Of a stretch of 64,000 bases of DNA, positions 1 to 8,872 are shown in pieces (within the stretch, counting starts at the first letter, position 1; every line of letters begins with the position of its first letter). The DNA is taken from assembly GCA_020072565.1 (NCBI GenBank), contig JAIQGI010000015.1:1-64000 (forward strand). Reading direction: 5' to 3'. The position numbers were made by a program, and so were the translations under genes. The notes under the pieces were generated by a model that searched no databases, had not been told where the DNA came from, and saw only the letters and a list, made by a program, of their open reading frames with translations. The DNA comes from Terriglobia bacterium. GTDB lineage: Bacteria; Acidobacteriota; UBA6911.

Positions 1-2
1 AT

Positions 3-89
3 CGTGTCATGTACAACGAAGAGATTCATATCCAATCGCTTCGAAATAAAGGGTCCGAGGTTTTGGACTTTATTGACAAGGCCGCATAG
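3..89 (+). CDS. C-terminal end of an unidentified protein (partial)
   Basis: An open frame enters from the left edge and ends at a TAG at 87-89. The last 28 residues include NEEIHIQSLRNKG and end in FIDKAA, an amphipathic, charged composition typical of a cytosolic protein tail. The other two forward frames look less protein-like. It is convergent with the next gene, whose stop lies 5 bp away. Too little is visible to name it. Confidence 0.4.
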   Translation, partial: RVMYNEEIHIQSLRNKGSEVLDFIDKAA

Positions 90-93
90 AGAA

Positions 94-867
94 TCATGAA
101 ATCAAAAATACTTGACAGACTACCTCAGATGTCTTCGGGATTTCGGCGTTGAACTGAACGCTCTCGATGTGAGTGTCGATCTGCTGGGAGAGCACCTTTC
201 TTCTCAGCTCGTGAGGGACCAGGATGCCCTCGACGTTTCTGTAGTCGCTCAGGTAAGTCTCGACGGCGATCTCCCCCATCGTTGGCGTCAAGGTGGTCAT
301 GGCCATCTTGACAAGCAAGCCGGATCTTTCGTCGTAGTACTGAGTCACCGGTTTCCCTTCCTTTGGCGTCAGCACCACTTTGAAGCACAGCTGGTCGCCG
401 ACCTTTTCGCTGCTGACGCATTCGGACTTGCTGTACAGATCACGCCAGTGAAGTGCAGCGTTGAAGGTCGCTTCGCGCAGTGCCGTAGCCCTTTCTTCGC
501 CGGACTTAATCCTCGCCCCTGTCTCGGATGAGCGCTCCCAGGCAACGCTCCCGTCGGTGCCGGCTTCAATCTTACCGACACCCTCGAGATCAACAACCCT
601 GTAAGCTTTATTGGTCTCGGTCTTGTATTCGGCGGTCTTCCCCTTGATTCCGGACTCCACGAACTCGACCGCTCCCATGATGATCTGGTTGTGCAGTTTC
701 TCGTAGGCGGGCCTGCCGCCGGTCGCCCGGATGAATCTCTCGAGGATTTCCTCTGCGGCCGGCGGCTTATCCTGGGTGCGGGAGAGCCGGGTCGTGGACG
801 TGCCGGCGATGCCTGCGGCCAGAAGGACAAACACGAGCGAGCGTGAAGACGGCAGGGAAGGTCTCAT
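94..867 (-). CDS. exported LolA-like protein of unknown role
   Basis: A 257-aa protein with an N-terminal signal peptide (residues 1-30, hydrophobic run LVFVLLAAGIAG). The mature part begins with the ATGGRPAYEKL-type segment common in Acidobacteriota periplasmic proteins of the outer-membrane lipoprotein-sorting (LolA-like) fold. It continues with alternating beta-strand segments (TQYYDERSGLLVKM; GILVPHELRRKV) typical of that fold. The start at 867 is chosen because a GGAG lies about 8 bases upstream; a longer frame to 963 lacks a good ribosome site and would bury the signal peptide. It stands alone and is divergent from the amidohydrolase gene. The family assignment comes from recognising the pattern; substrate and role are unknown. 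Confidence 0.7.
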   Translation of the reverse strand: MRPSLPSSRSLVFVLLAAGIAGTSTTRLSRTQDKPPAAEEILERFIRATGGRPAYEKLHNQIIMGAVEFVESGIKGKTAEYKTETNKAYRVVDLEGVGKIEAGTDGSVAWERSSETGARIKSGEERATALREATFNAALHWRDLYSKSECVSSEKVGDQLCFKVVLTPKEGKPVTQYYDERSGLLVKMAMTTLTPTMGEIAVETYLSDYRNVEGILVPHELRRKVLSQQIDTHIESVQFNAEIPKTSEVVCQVFLIS

Positions 868-1105
868 GACATCTCCATTCTTTTGTGCCTGCAAGTTTAC
901 CCCAAAACTCAATGTACCGACACCACGACGTGGAAGGCGAGCTTTCATTTTCGAAGGGGGCAACCAGGGGCGGGTGGAAATCTGCGTGGCGTTCTGCGGA
1001 TCGCAGATGGCCTAATGACAACTTCAATTGTGTCCTGTGCGAATTCGGGCTATGCTGGCTCCCACGGTCGTTTCGCTTTCCACCCATGCAACGGGAGTGC
1101 TCACC

Positions 1106-2803
1106 ATGAAAACCTCATTCGTGGTAACTATGATCGGATGCTGGCTGCTGCTCTCCGGCGGCTGCCGGACGAGCCCGCAGGAAGCTGCGGATCTGGTGCT
1201 GCGCGGCGGGCACATCGTGACTATGGAGAGTTCGTACCCGGCCGTCCAGGCCATTGCCGTAAAGGCGGGCCGCATCATCGCTGTGGGCGCGAACGAAGAC
1301 ATTCAGCAGCATGTCGGTGACAGAACGAGGATCATTGAACTCGGCGGCAAGACCGTGATCCCCGGCTTGATCGACGCGCACACACACTTCCTCGGCATCG
1401 GCTCCCGCAGCATGCAGATTGACGTGGGCGGCCCGAGCAAGGAGGAAATCATCAAGAGGATCGCCGCCCGGGCGTCGCAGGCGAAACCCGGCGAGTGGAT
1501 CCAGGGGCGCGGCTGGGATCAAAACAACTGGCCGGTCAAGGCGTTTCCTACCAGAGCCGACCTCGACGTCGTGGCGCCGCAAAATCCCGTTTACCTGAGT
1601 CGTGTGGACGGTCACGCGGCCTGGGTGAACAGCAAAGCGCTCGAGATTGCCGGAATCCGCAAAGGCACGCCTGATCCGTCGGGCGGCCGGATTATCCGCG
1701 ACAGCGGTGGAGAGATTGCGGGCACCCTGGTCGACAACGCGTTCCGCCTGGTATCCAGTCACATTCCCCCGATGAGCAAGGAGCAAAGGAAGGAGGCCGC
1801 GCGGCTTTCGGTCCGGGAATGCCTTGCTTCGGGTCTGACCGGCGTGCACGAAGCCGGCGGATCGCGCGAGGACATCGAGCTCTACGAGGAGATGATGAAG
1901 GCGGGCGAGTTCGACTTGCGGATCTACGAATTCGTACGCTGGCCGGCAGACGAGCAGAAACTGCCTCACACTTATGAATCACTGGACTACTATCTGGTGC
2001 AAGGGCCGCAGATCGGCCTGTACGACAACCGTCTCACGATCCGCGGCATCAAAATGAGCCTCGACGGCTCCCTCGGGTCCCGCGGAGCGGCTTTCCTCGA
2101 ATCCTACCTTGACGATCCGGGCAATCGTGGGGTACTGCGCCTCACCGAAGAGGAGATCTACCAGACGATTCTGCGGGGTCTGAAGGCAGGCTTTCAGACC
2201 GCAGTTCACGCGATCGGCGACCGCGCGAACCGTGTCGTTCTCGACGCCATGGAGCGCGCCCTGAAGGAAGCCAAGGTTGCCGACGCACGCTTGCGCGTCG
2301 AGCATGCGCAGGTGCTCGATCCCGCGGATCTCCCCCGCTTCGCCCGGCTGGGGATCATCCCCTCGATGCAACCCACGCACTGCACGACCGACATGCACTG
2401 GATTGCGCAGAGAATCGGCGAGCAGCGGACGAGGTACTCCTATGCCTGGCGGTCACTGCTCGACACCGGCGTCCGGATTCCGGCCGGGTCGGATGCTCCC
2501 GTCGAATCCGTCGCCCCGCTTCCGGGAATTTATGCTGCCGTCACGCGACAGGACCGGCAGGGTTGGCCGGAGGGCGGCTGGCATCCCGAGCAGATCGTCA
2601 GCCGCGAGCAGGCGTTGCGGATGTTCACGATCGACGCGGCCTATGCCGCGTTTGAAGAAAAGATCAAAGGCTCACTTGCCCCGGGAAAGCTGGCGGACAT
2701 GGTCGTGCTCTCAAAAGATATCCTGACAATTCCCGCCCGTGAGATACTGCAGACAAGCGTCGAAATGACTATTCTGGGAGGCAAGGTCGTCTACCCGAGG
2801 TAA
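1106..2803 (+). CDS. amidohydrolase family 3 (YtcJ-like) lipoprotein
   Basis: A 565-aa metal-dependent hydrolase of the amidohydrolase superfamily. The N terminus is a lipoprotein-like signal (LLLSGGC, Cys20), so it is probably exported and lipid-anchored. Metal ligands expected for the family are visible: HxH at 92/94 (VIPGLIDAHTHF), H368 (VHAIGDRAN), H400 (RVEHAQ) and D463 (GSDAPVE). The C-terminal beta-sandwich segment (LADMVVLSKD) closes the fold. The start at 1106 has GGGAG about 8 bases upstream; the upstream in-frame ATG at 1028 would add 26 residues before the signal peptide. YtcJ-like enzymes hydrolyse amide or carbamate-type substrates, but the substrate here cannot be predicted. 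Confidence 0.88.
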   Translation: MKTSFVVTMIGCWLLLSGGCRTSPQEAADLVLRGGHIVTMESSYPAVQAIAVKAGRIIAVGANEDIQQHVGDRTRIIELGGKTVIPGLIDAHTHFLGIGSRSMQIDVGGPSKEEIIKRIAARASQAKPGEWIQGRGWDQNNWPVKAFPTRADLDVVAPQNPVYLSRVDGHAAWVNSKALEIAGIRKGTPDPSGGRIIRDSGGEIAGTLVDNAFRLVSSHIPPMSKEQRKEAARLSVRECLASGLTGVHEAGGSREDIELYEEMMKAGEFDLRIYEFVRWPADEQKLPHTYESLDYYLVQGPQIGLYDNRLTIRGIKMSLDGSLGSRGAAFLESYLDDPGNRGVLRLTEEEIYQTILRGLKAGFQTAVHAIGDRANRVVLDAMERALKEAKVADARLRVEHAQVLDPADLPRFARLGIIPSMQPTHCTTDMHWIAQRIGEQRTRYSYAWRSLLDTGVRIPAGSDAPVESVAPLPGIYAAVTRQDRQGWPEGGWHPEQIVSREQALRMFTIDAAYAAFEEKIKGSLAPGKLADMVVLSKDILTIPAREILQTSVEMTILGGKVVYPR

Positions 2804-3090
2804 CGCCGGTCGTGATGGCGCATGGTCCGGGAACAAGGGATGAGTCATAAACGGCCAGGTCTGCGGTGGAGATTTCTGGACAGGCGAATCGACTCCCGAG
2901 CTACACGACCGCTCACGTGAATTCTGCAAGTTTTTCGCGCCTACCTATGCTATCTTGCCTCCCGGCGGTGAAAAGCAGGCGACTGTTCCACTTTTCCTGC
3001 CTCGGTCTGAGCGCTGGCAGCATCGGTGCGATGGACATCCTGCCGGCCCCAAAAGCTAATTCCTATATCTGCAAGGGGGGAAACAGCCTC

Positions 3091-4347
3091 ATGATGAGTA
3101 CCGGATGTCCGGACCGGAAAGCGGTCTGGCGGTGCGGGTTCCTGTCGCCGGCGCTGGTGGTGGCTCTGACTCTCGGCGGGTCTGCCTGCCTGTGGAGACA
3201 AACCTCCGCGACCAGCGATAATGCGGCAGAAACAGTCAAGGTGTTGTTCCGTCAGTTTTCAGCGAGCGTAACTGCCATCGGCGCGGTGAAGCCGCAGGTA
3301 GGGGCGGAAGTCAAGGTGGGGTCGCGCGTCTCCGGCCGGGTCTTGCGCCTGCACGCCAACATCAAAGATCAGGTGCGCAAGGGGCAGGTGATCGCGGAGC
3401 TGGAAAAGGCTGATCTGGAGGCGATAGTGGCTCAAAGCCAGGCCGAGGCGCAGTTTGCGGAAGCGAAGCTGGCCGCTTTGGATGCGCTGTTTCCCAAGGA
3501 AGTGGCGCGGGCTGAAACGGATGTGGCCCGGTGGGATGCCACCGTGATCCTGGCGCGCAAAGACTTCGGGCGGCAGCAGGACCTGCTTAAGAAGAAGCTT
3601 GCGACGCAGGTGGATGCCGATCAGGCGCAGGAACAGCTGGCGGTGTCGGAGGCCCAGCTTGCGACGGCACGCAGAGCTCTTGATCTGGTGCGTGCCCAAT
3701 ACGCCGAAAACCTCAAACAGGCCCAGGCGGAACGCGACCGCGACCAGGCGGCGTTGACCAATGCGCACGTCCAGCTCTCGTACGCGGTCATCACCGCGCC
3801 CATTTCCGGTGTCATCGGCTCCGTCTCCACCCAGGAAGGCGAGACGGTCGCGGCCGGCCTGAACGCCCCGACTTTTGTCACCATCATCGACCTGGCCAAA
3901 CTTCAGGTCGAGGCCTATGTCGATGAAGTGGACATCGGGAAAGTCAAAGTGGGCCAGCACGTGGTCTTTACGGTGGATGCCTTTCCCGCCGACGACTTTG
4001 AGGGTAAAGTAGTGGCGATTTATCCCAAAGCCACGATCCAGGACAATGTGGTGAAATACGTGGTCGCGGTCGAAATCGTCACGCCCTACGAAGGCCGCCT
4101 GAGGCCCGAGATGACCACGAGCGTCGGCATCCAACTCGAATCCCGCCGGGTTCTGGCGATCCCCTCCAGTGCCGTCCGGCGTGAGGGGGGCAAGCACTTC
4201 GTGCTTCTGTCCGTCAATGGCAGGCCCGAGCCTCACGAAGTCAGGCTCGGCTGGAAAGACGGCCCCTGGACCGAAGTGGCTGGCGGCCTCAGCGAAGGGC
4301 AGGAGATCTTTCTCGATCTGCCCGGGACAGAGAAAGGGAAAAATTGA
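3091..4347 (+). CDS. periplasmic adaptor of a MacAB-like efflux ABC transporter
   Basis: A 418-aa HlyD/MacA-type membrane fusion protein with a signal segment and a possible lipobox Cys33 (GGSAC). A first lipoyl half (GSRVSGRVLRLHANIKDQV), a long alpha-helical hairpin rich in Ala/Gln/Glu (about residues 110-230), the second lipoyl half (VITAPISGVIGSV) and beta-barrel and membrane-proximal domains follow in order. The start at 3091 follows a strong AAGGGGGG. It overlaps the next permease gene by 4 bases and heads a four-gene operon with two FtsX-like permeases and an ATPase. This organisation suggests tripartite export from the periplasm. No TolC-like outer-membrane channel is encoded nearby, so the partner channel would be shared. 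Confidence 0.88.
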   Translation: MMSTGCPDRKAVWRCGFLSPALVVALTLGGSACLWRQTSATSDNAAETVKVLFRQFSASVTAIGAVKPQVGAEVKVGSRVSGRVLRLHANIKDQVRKGQVIAELEKADLEAIVAQSQAEAQFAEAKLAALDALFPKEVARAETDVARWDATVILARKDFGRQQDLLKKKLATQVDADQAQEQLAVSEAQLATARRALDLVRAQYAENLKQAQAERDRDQAALTNAHVQLSYAVITAPISGVIGSVSTQEGETVAAGLNAPTFVTIIDLAKLQVEAYVDEVDIGKVKVGQHVVFTVDAFPADDFEGKVVAIYPKATIQDNVVKYVVAVEIVTPYEGRLRPEMTTSVGIQLESRRVLAIPSSAVRREGGKHFVLLSVNGRPEPHEVRLGWKDGPWTEVAGGLSEGQEIFLDLPGTEKGKN

Positions 4348-5573
4348 ATCGATCATTGCGACTGCTGCAGCAGGCCGGTGACTCTCTGCTGTCAAACCGG
4401 CTGCGGTCGTTTCTCATGATGCTCGGCCTTGTCATCGGCATCGCCTCCCTCACGGCGGTCATTTGCATCGGTCAGGGGACGCGCGCCCAAGTCATGGACA
4501 TGGTCGCCAAGCAGGGATGGGACCTGATCATGATCCGCGCCGGCTCAGCCAAGCAGGTCTTCGCGCCCACCACCGACCGCACGGTCGCCTCGTTGATGGA
4601 GGCGGACACCCAGGCTATTGAAGCTGGCCTCGGCAACATCCGCTACGTCTCTTCCGTGCAGAACCAGCGCGGCTGGGAGGTCGTTTATGGCGACCAGTCG
4701 GTCAAGACCCGCATCTTTGGGGTTGGTCCCACCTGGCATTACATCCGGCGCCGGCCGGTGGAGCGGGGCGAGTTCCTTAGCCAAGCCGACCTGGTGAATA
4801 TGAACCGGGTGGCCATTCTTGGTTTCCGCACTGCTAAGATGCTCTTTGGCGCAGGTGACCCGATCGGTCAGACCATCCGCATCGGCAGCGAGGCCTTCCA
4901 GGTAAAGGGCGTCTTCGTCGAGGCGGGCATCACGCCCGGCGGAGACGACTGGGATGACCGGATCGTCATCCCGTTCACAACCTCCTCCAAACGGCTCTTT
5001 GGCCGCTTGTATCTGGAACAGATCGTCGTCCAAGTTCGGGATGCCCGCAAGCTGCACCAAACCGCCGAACAGATCCGCAAACTCCTGCGCGAGCGCCACC
5101 AGATCCGCGCTGGCGCCGAAGATGACTTCTTTGTCCGCGAGCCCGAGGATGTCAAAGAGACCGCGCTCACCACGTCATCGACGCTCACCACACTGCTGAT
5201 CGCGATTTCAGCCATCTCGATGCTCGTGGGCGGCGTGGTGATCATGAACCTGATGCTCATCTCCGTCTCCCAGCGCGTCCACGAGATTGGACTGCGCCTG
5301 ACCGTCGGTGCGCGCCCCCGGGATATCCTTGTCCAGTTCCTTTTCGAAGCGCTTGGTGTCGCGCTGGCCGGCGGCGTGCTCGGCGCGGCCGGCGGCGCCG
5401 GCATCGCCTCGCTCCTGGCATGGAAAGGTGTGGCTGTCAGCCAGATCACCTGGATCCCGTTTGCGATTTCGATCGCGGCATGCACCCTGGTGGCGGTCGC
5501 GTTCGGCCTCTATCCGGCGCGCAAGGCGGCGCGTCTGGATCCGGTGGCAGCGCTCCGGGAAAAACGAATGTAG
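4344..5573 (+). CDS. MacB/FtsX-type ABC transporter permease (first copy)
   Basis: A 409-aa permease starting with TTG, translationally coupled to the adaptor (TTG overlaps its TGA). One transmembrane helix lies at about residues 20-45 (LMMLGLVIGIASLTAVI). It is followed by a MacB-type periplasmic domain with the GVGPTWHYIR and GDPIGQTIRIG segments, and three C-terminal helices (about 280-400) with the conserved EIGLRLTVGAR cytoplasmic loop and PARKAARLDPVAALR tail. MacB usually fuses the ATPase to this permease; here they are separate. A second permease downstream suggests a heterodimer that works with the ATPase between them. Confidence 0.88.
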   Translation: MNRSLRLLQQAGDSLLSNRLRSFLMMLGLVIGIASLTAVICIGQGTRAQVMDMVAKQGWDLIMIRAGSAKQVFAPTTDRTVASLMEADTQAIEAGLGNIRYVSSVQNQRGWEVVYGDQSVKTRIFGVGPTWHYIRRRPVERGEFLSQADLVNMNRVAILGFRTAKMLFGAGDPIGQTIRIGSEAFQVKGVFVEAGITPGGDDWDDRIVIPFTTSSKRLFGRLYLEQIVVQVRDARKLHQTAEQIRKLLRERHQIRAGAEDDFFVREPEDVKETALTTSSTLTTLLIAISAISMLVGGVVIMNLMLISVSQRVHEIGLRLTVGARPRDILVQFLFEALGVALAGGVLGAAGGAGIASLLAWKGVAVSQITWIPFAISIAACTLVAVAFGLYPARKAARLDPVAALREKRM

Positions 5574-5582
5574 GGGACTTCC

Positions 5583-6323
5583 ATGATTGAACTCGAGAAC
5601 CTGACCAAGAACTACACCAAGGGCACAGTCGTCACCGAAGTGCTCAAGGGAGTTTCCTTCCGTGTGGAGAAAGGTGAGTTCGTCGCCATCATGGGCGCCT
5701 CCGGCTCCGGCAAGACCACCCTCATGAACATCCTGGGCGGCCTCGACAAACCCACGGGCGGCACGTACCGGCTCGATGGCGTGGATATGGCGCTCGCCGG
5801 CGAGCATGAGCTCTCCCGCATCCGCAACCGCAAGATCGGTTTTGTCTTTCAGCAGTTCTATCTGCTCGATCGCGCCGACGCCATGAAGAACGTGATGCTC
5901 CCGCTCATCTATGCCGACGGAAACGGCGGCGGCGCCGCCCGCGCCGAACAGGCCCTCGCATCGGTGGGCCTCGCCGGGCGCAAACACCATCATCCGGCAG
6001 AGCTGTCGGGCGGAGAACAGCAGCGCGTGGCGATCGCGCGCGCTCTCGTCACCAACCCCGTGATCGTCCTGGCGGACGAGCCGACGGGCAACCTCGACAC
6101 CCGCAACGGCCTGGAAGTCCTGGCCATTTTCCAGCGCCTGCACCGCGAGGGGCGCACCCTCGTCATGATCACGCACGACCGCACCGTGGCCGAACACGCC
6201 CGCCGCCTCATCGTGCTGAAAGACGGCCGCATCGCGGGCGACCAGCCTGTCGCCCAGCCGCACGACGCGGAAACGGAACTTCGCCTGATGGCACAGGACG
6301 CCCACGGCGCCGGGCCCGGTTAA
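5583..6323 (+). CDS. MacB/LolD-type ABC transporter ATPase
   Basis: A 246-aa ATPase with complete motifs: Walker A GASGSGKTT (38-46), Q-loop VFQQF (88-92), signature LSGGEQQ (141-147), Walker B VIVLADEPT (160-168) and the switch histidine in MITHD. The GNLDTRNG segment after Walker B is typical of the LolD/MacB/FtsE subclass that powers FtsX-like permeases. It lies 9 bases after the first permease and 13 before the second, so all four genes from 3091 to 7557 are probably one transcript. It most likely drives mechanotransmission-type export rather than uptake. Confidence 0.93.
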   Translation: MIELENLTKNYTKGTVVTEVLKGVSFRVEKGEFVAIMGASGSGKTTLMNILGGLDKPTGGTYRLDGVDMALAGEHELSRIRNRKIGFVFQQFYLLDRADAMKNVMLPLIYADGNGGGAARAEQALASVGLAGRKHHHPAELSGGEQQRVAIARALVTNPVIVLADEPTGNLDTRNGLEVLAIFQRLHREGRTLVMITHDRTVAEHARRLIVLKDGRIAGDQPVAQPHDAETELRLMAQDAHGAGPG

Positions 6324-6336
6324 ACGGAACCGCGCC

Positions 6337-7557
6337 ATGCAATTCTCCCGCAACGCCATGCTCTCGTGCCAGATCCTGGCGGCGCACAAGCTGCGGACAC
6401 TCCTCAGCATGACCGGCATAGTCGTGGGAGTCGGCGCAGTCATTCTGATGGTTTCCACCGGGCGCGGCGCCGAGAAGCGCATTCTCGACCGTATCGGCAA
6501 GCTGGGTACGAACCTGATCGTCGTCAACGCCGCGCCCGCCCGTCTCATGATCGGACGGCAGCGGACCGTAGCCACCGTCACTACCCTCACCGCCGAAGAC
6601 GGCCGTGCTATTGGCGAGGAATGCCCTCATGTCATCGCCGCGGCTCCGGCTGTCGGCAAGTCGCTCGTGGTCCGCTGGGAGAGCAACAATACCACTACCG
6701 CAGTGACCGGGATGGCTGCCGAGGGCTTCCGCATCCGCAATATCCCATTTGCGAGCGGCCGCCCGTTTGATGCCGATGAAGACCGCACGCGCCGCCGTGT
6801 GGCGGTGATCGGCCCGACGGTAGCGAAGAACATCTTCGGCAGCTCCGACCCTGTCGGCCAGCAGATCCGCATCGGGCGCGTGCCGTTTGAAGTCATCGGC
6901 ATTACCCGCCCGCGCGGCATTGACGCCAATGGCATGGATCAGGATGACATCGTTCTTGTACCCCTCGAGACTGCCATGCGCCGCCTGTTCAACGTTCCCT
7001 ACATCCAGACCATTTACATCCAGGCGCGTGGCAGCCAGTGGATGAATCAGGTCGAGCGTGAAGTGCAGGCGCTTTTGCGTGAGCGCCAGCATTTGACGGA
7101 AGGGCGCCCGGACACTTTCACCATCCAGAATCAGACGACCCTGCTGAAAACCGAGCGCGATACTGCGCGCGCGATGACGCTGCTCATCGGCAGCGTGGCG
7201 GGCATTGCGCTGCTGGTGGGGGGCGTGGGCATTCTGGCGGTCATGCTCATCTCCGTCCGGGAACGCACGCGCGAAATCGGCTTGCGCCGGGCCCTGGGCG
7301 CCAGGCCGCACGATATCACGGTTCAGTTTCTCGTTGAGGCTGCCCTGCTGAGCGGAATCGGTGGCATCCTCGGCGTCTGGGCTGGCATCGCCGCCACGCG
7401 CGTCGCTGCGGTTTTTGGATTCTGGGAGACCCTGATATCCTGGCCGGCGGCGGCCATCGCTTTTGCGTTTTCGATCACGGTGGGCGTCATCTTCGGCATC
7501 TACCCTGCCTTGCGCGCATCCCGTCTCGAACCGATCCAAGCCCTGAAATCCGAATAA
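6337..7557 (+). CDS. MacB/FtsX-type ABC transporter permease (second copy)
   Basis: A 406-aa paralogue of the permease at 4344-5573 with the same layout: an N-terminal helix (LLSMTGIVVGVGAVILMV), a large periplasmic domain with GSSDPVGQQIRIG, three C-terminal helices, the EIGLRRALGARPHDI loop and a PALRASRLEPIQALKSE tail. Only four transmembrane helices are visible in each permease, so the two copies would pair. Last gene of the adaptor-permease-ATPase-permease operon. The transported substrate cannot be predicted from sequence. Confidence 0.88.
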   Translation: MQFSRNAMLSCQILAAHKLRTLLSMTGIVVGVGAVILMVSTGRGAEKRILDRIGKLGTNLIVVNAAPARLMIGRQRTVATVTTLTAEDGRAIGEECPHVIAAAPAVGKSLVVRWESNNTTTAVTGMAAEGFRIRNIPFASGRPFDADEDRTRRRVAVIGPTVAKNIFGSSDPVGQQIRIGRVPFEVIGITRPRGIDANGMDQDDIVLVPLETAMRRLFNVPYIQTIYIQARGSQWMNQVEREVQALLRERQHLTEGRPDTFTIQNQTTLLKTERDTARAMTLLIGSVAGIALLVGGVGILAVMLISVRERTREIGLRRALGARPHDITVQFLVEAALLSGIGGILGVWAGIAATRVAAVFGFWETLISWPAAAIAFAFSITVGVIFGIYPALRASRLEPIQALKSE

Positions 7558-7689
7558 CGCCGTTCCCCTTGCCTGGCTCCGGTCGACATTCCGATGAAAG
7601 CAAGATACAGTCTGCGGTAGCAGGTGTGGAGAGGAGCCTTGGTTGCCATGGGTTCACACTCCCTGCGCCTCGACACGGGAGGGAATGCC

Positions 7690-8274
7690 ATGCACGCCAT
7701 TTGGAATGACATGTTTACGTTGGGGGTCCCGGTCGCTGAGAAGGTGCTGCGGCCGGTCCTTGTCTACGTTTTTCTGATTGTCGGCCTTCGGCTTTCCGGC
7801 AAGCGGGAGCTGGCGCAGTTGAATCCGTTCGACCTCGTCGTTCTGCTCACACTTTCCAATACCGTTCAGAACGCGATCATCGGGAATGATAATTCGGTCG
7901 CGGGCGGACTGATCGGAGCGGCCACGCTTCTCCTCCTGAATTATGTGGTGGTCAGGTTTCTGTTTACTCACCAGAAGCTGGACCGCCTGGTCGAGGGAGA
8001 GTCCGACGTCCTGATCGAGGGGGGCGTGATTCATGAAGAACGGATGAAGCAGGAACTCCTCACTCGTGCCGAGCTGGAAACGGCAGCTCACCGTCAGGGA
8101 TTTTCCGGCTTGCAGGAGATTGAGCGCGCCGTGATCGATCCCGGCGGAACCATTTTCTTCATCGGCAGGAAACCTTCGCCTGAAGAGCTTCAACAGAAGG
8201 CTCTCACGGACCGCCTCGACGCCATCACCCGCCAGCTGACGGAAATTCGTGAACGCCTCATCGCCCACCCTTGA
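7690..8274 (+). CDS. DUF421 family membrane protein (YetF/YcaP-like)
   Basis: A 194-aa protein with three N-terminal transmembrane helices (about residues 15-35, 45-65 and 70-90) and a soluble alpha/beta C-terminal domain. The segment GLRLSGKRELAQLNPFDLVV is the hallmark of DUF421, and the C-terminal part (GVIHEERMKQELLTRAEL) fits the same family. The start at 7690 is preferred because GGGAGGG lies about 7 bases upstream; starts at 7624 or 7648 would add residues without a ribosome site. A C-terminal helical tail (DAITRQLTEIRERL) may form a short coiled coil. The family has no agreed biochemical function. It stands alone after the MacAB-like operon. Confidence 0.85.
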   Translation: MHAIWNDMFTLGVPVAEKVLRPVLVYVFLIVGLRLSGKRELAQLNPFDLVVLLTLSNTVQNAIIGNDNSVAGGLIGAATLLLLNYVVVRFLFTHQKLDRLVEGESDVLIEGGVIHEERMKQELLTRAELETAAHRQGFSGLQEIERAVIDPGGTIFFIGRKPSPEELQQKALTDRLDAITRQLTEIRERLIAHP

Positions 8275-8575
8275 ACTGCTGGATCGGGGCCGGACCGCCG
8301 CAAAATATTTGGCGCTAACCTATGCGCCTGTAGAAAGAGTCGATCAAGATCTTTCAGTTCGGCCGCGTCTCCCTGCACAGTCGGCGACTCGTCGCCGATT
8401 TCTTTGGCGGCCTTGCCGAGCGTCTTCTCATCGCGAATTCGCACACGGCGAACCTGGGGGGTAGTAAGAGCAACTAGCAGCCGTCGTCGTTCAGCGAACA
8501 GCAACACATCAAGCACGGGTGCCTGGCTACGCGTACCGGAAGGTCTCGGCCGCTTGAACTCGGGCTCTACCGACT
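8275..8575. other. non-coding or decayed stretch between DUF421 and the MoaD-like gene
   Basis: No convincing intact gene is visible. On the minus strand, about 8290-8520 reads open and protein-like (LLFAERRRLLVALTTPQVRR; EKTLGKAAKEIGDESPTVQG) but lacks a clear start with ribosome site and would run into the DUF421 gene, so it may be a gene remnant. A plus-strand hairpin followed by a short T-rich run lies at 8381-8408. Confidence 0.4.
8381..8408 (+). terminator. possible weak intrinsic terminator after DUF421
   Basis: A perfect 8-bp stem (TCGGCGAC / GTCGCCGA) with a 2-base loop is followed by TTTCTTTGG. It lies about 107 bases after the DUF421 stop. The very tight loop and broken T-run make this only a tentative call. 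Confidence 0.25.
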
Positions 8576-8872
8576 TTAGCCGCCAGCAATAGCCCCAAAG
8601 ATAAGAAAGGGCTCCGCGCCCGTGGCAACCGCGTCGGGGAGCGGGGTGTCGGGCAGTTCGTTGGACAGATCCTGCTCGCAGGCGTACAAACGCAAGAACG
8701 GCCGGCGCTTTTGCGTGACGTGGTCGCGGATCGTCCCCCGCAGCACCGGATAGCGAGCTTCGAGGGCATCGAGAACCGATCGCTGTGTCACCGGACCCGT
8801 GACCTCGAGTTTCACCTCGCCGTCCAGGCGCGCGAGCGTTCGCAGATGAAAGGGGAGCACGACCCGAATCAT
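8576..8872 (-). CDS. MoaD/ThiS-like ubiquitin-fold protein ending in Gly-Gly
   Basis: A 98-aa protein beginning [16 protein letters not shown] and ending FGAIAGG. The beta-grasp pattern (VVLPFHLR strand; [14 protein letters not shown] helix; late [11 protein letters not shown] strand) and the terminal diglycine match the MoaD/ThiS sulfur-carrier family, where the C-terminal Gly is activated by adenylation. It is longer than MoaD (about 80 aa) because of an insertion near 55-80. The start overlaps the stop of the BNR-repeat gene by ATGA, so the two are translationally coupled. No MoaE, MoeB, ThiF or ThiG gene is nearby, so a role in molybdopterin or thiamine synthesis is not supported; the link to the propeller protein is the main clue. 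Confidence 0.78.
   Translation of the reverse strand: MIRVVLPFHLRTLARLDGEVKLEVTGPVTQRSVLDALEARYPVLRGTIRDHVTQKRRPFLRLYACEQDLSNELPDTPLPDAVATGAEPFLIFGAIAGG

Noticed and set aside
5208-7539. Two long minus-strand frames (460 and 443 aa) across the ABC operon
   Set aside because: Antisense to permease and ATPase genes with full motifs; no independent coding signal.
8576-8872. Calling the GG-ending protein MoaD of molybdopterin synthase
   Set aside because: It is longer than MoaD and no MoaE or MoeB gene is nearby; only the fold family is supported.
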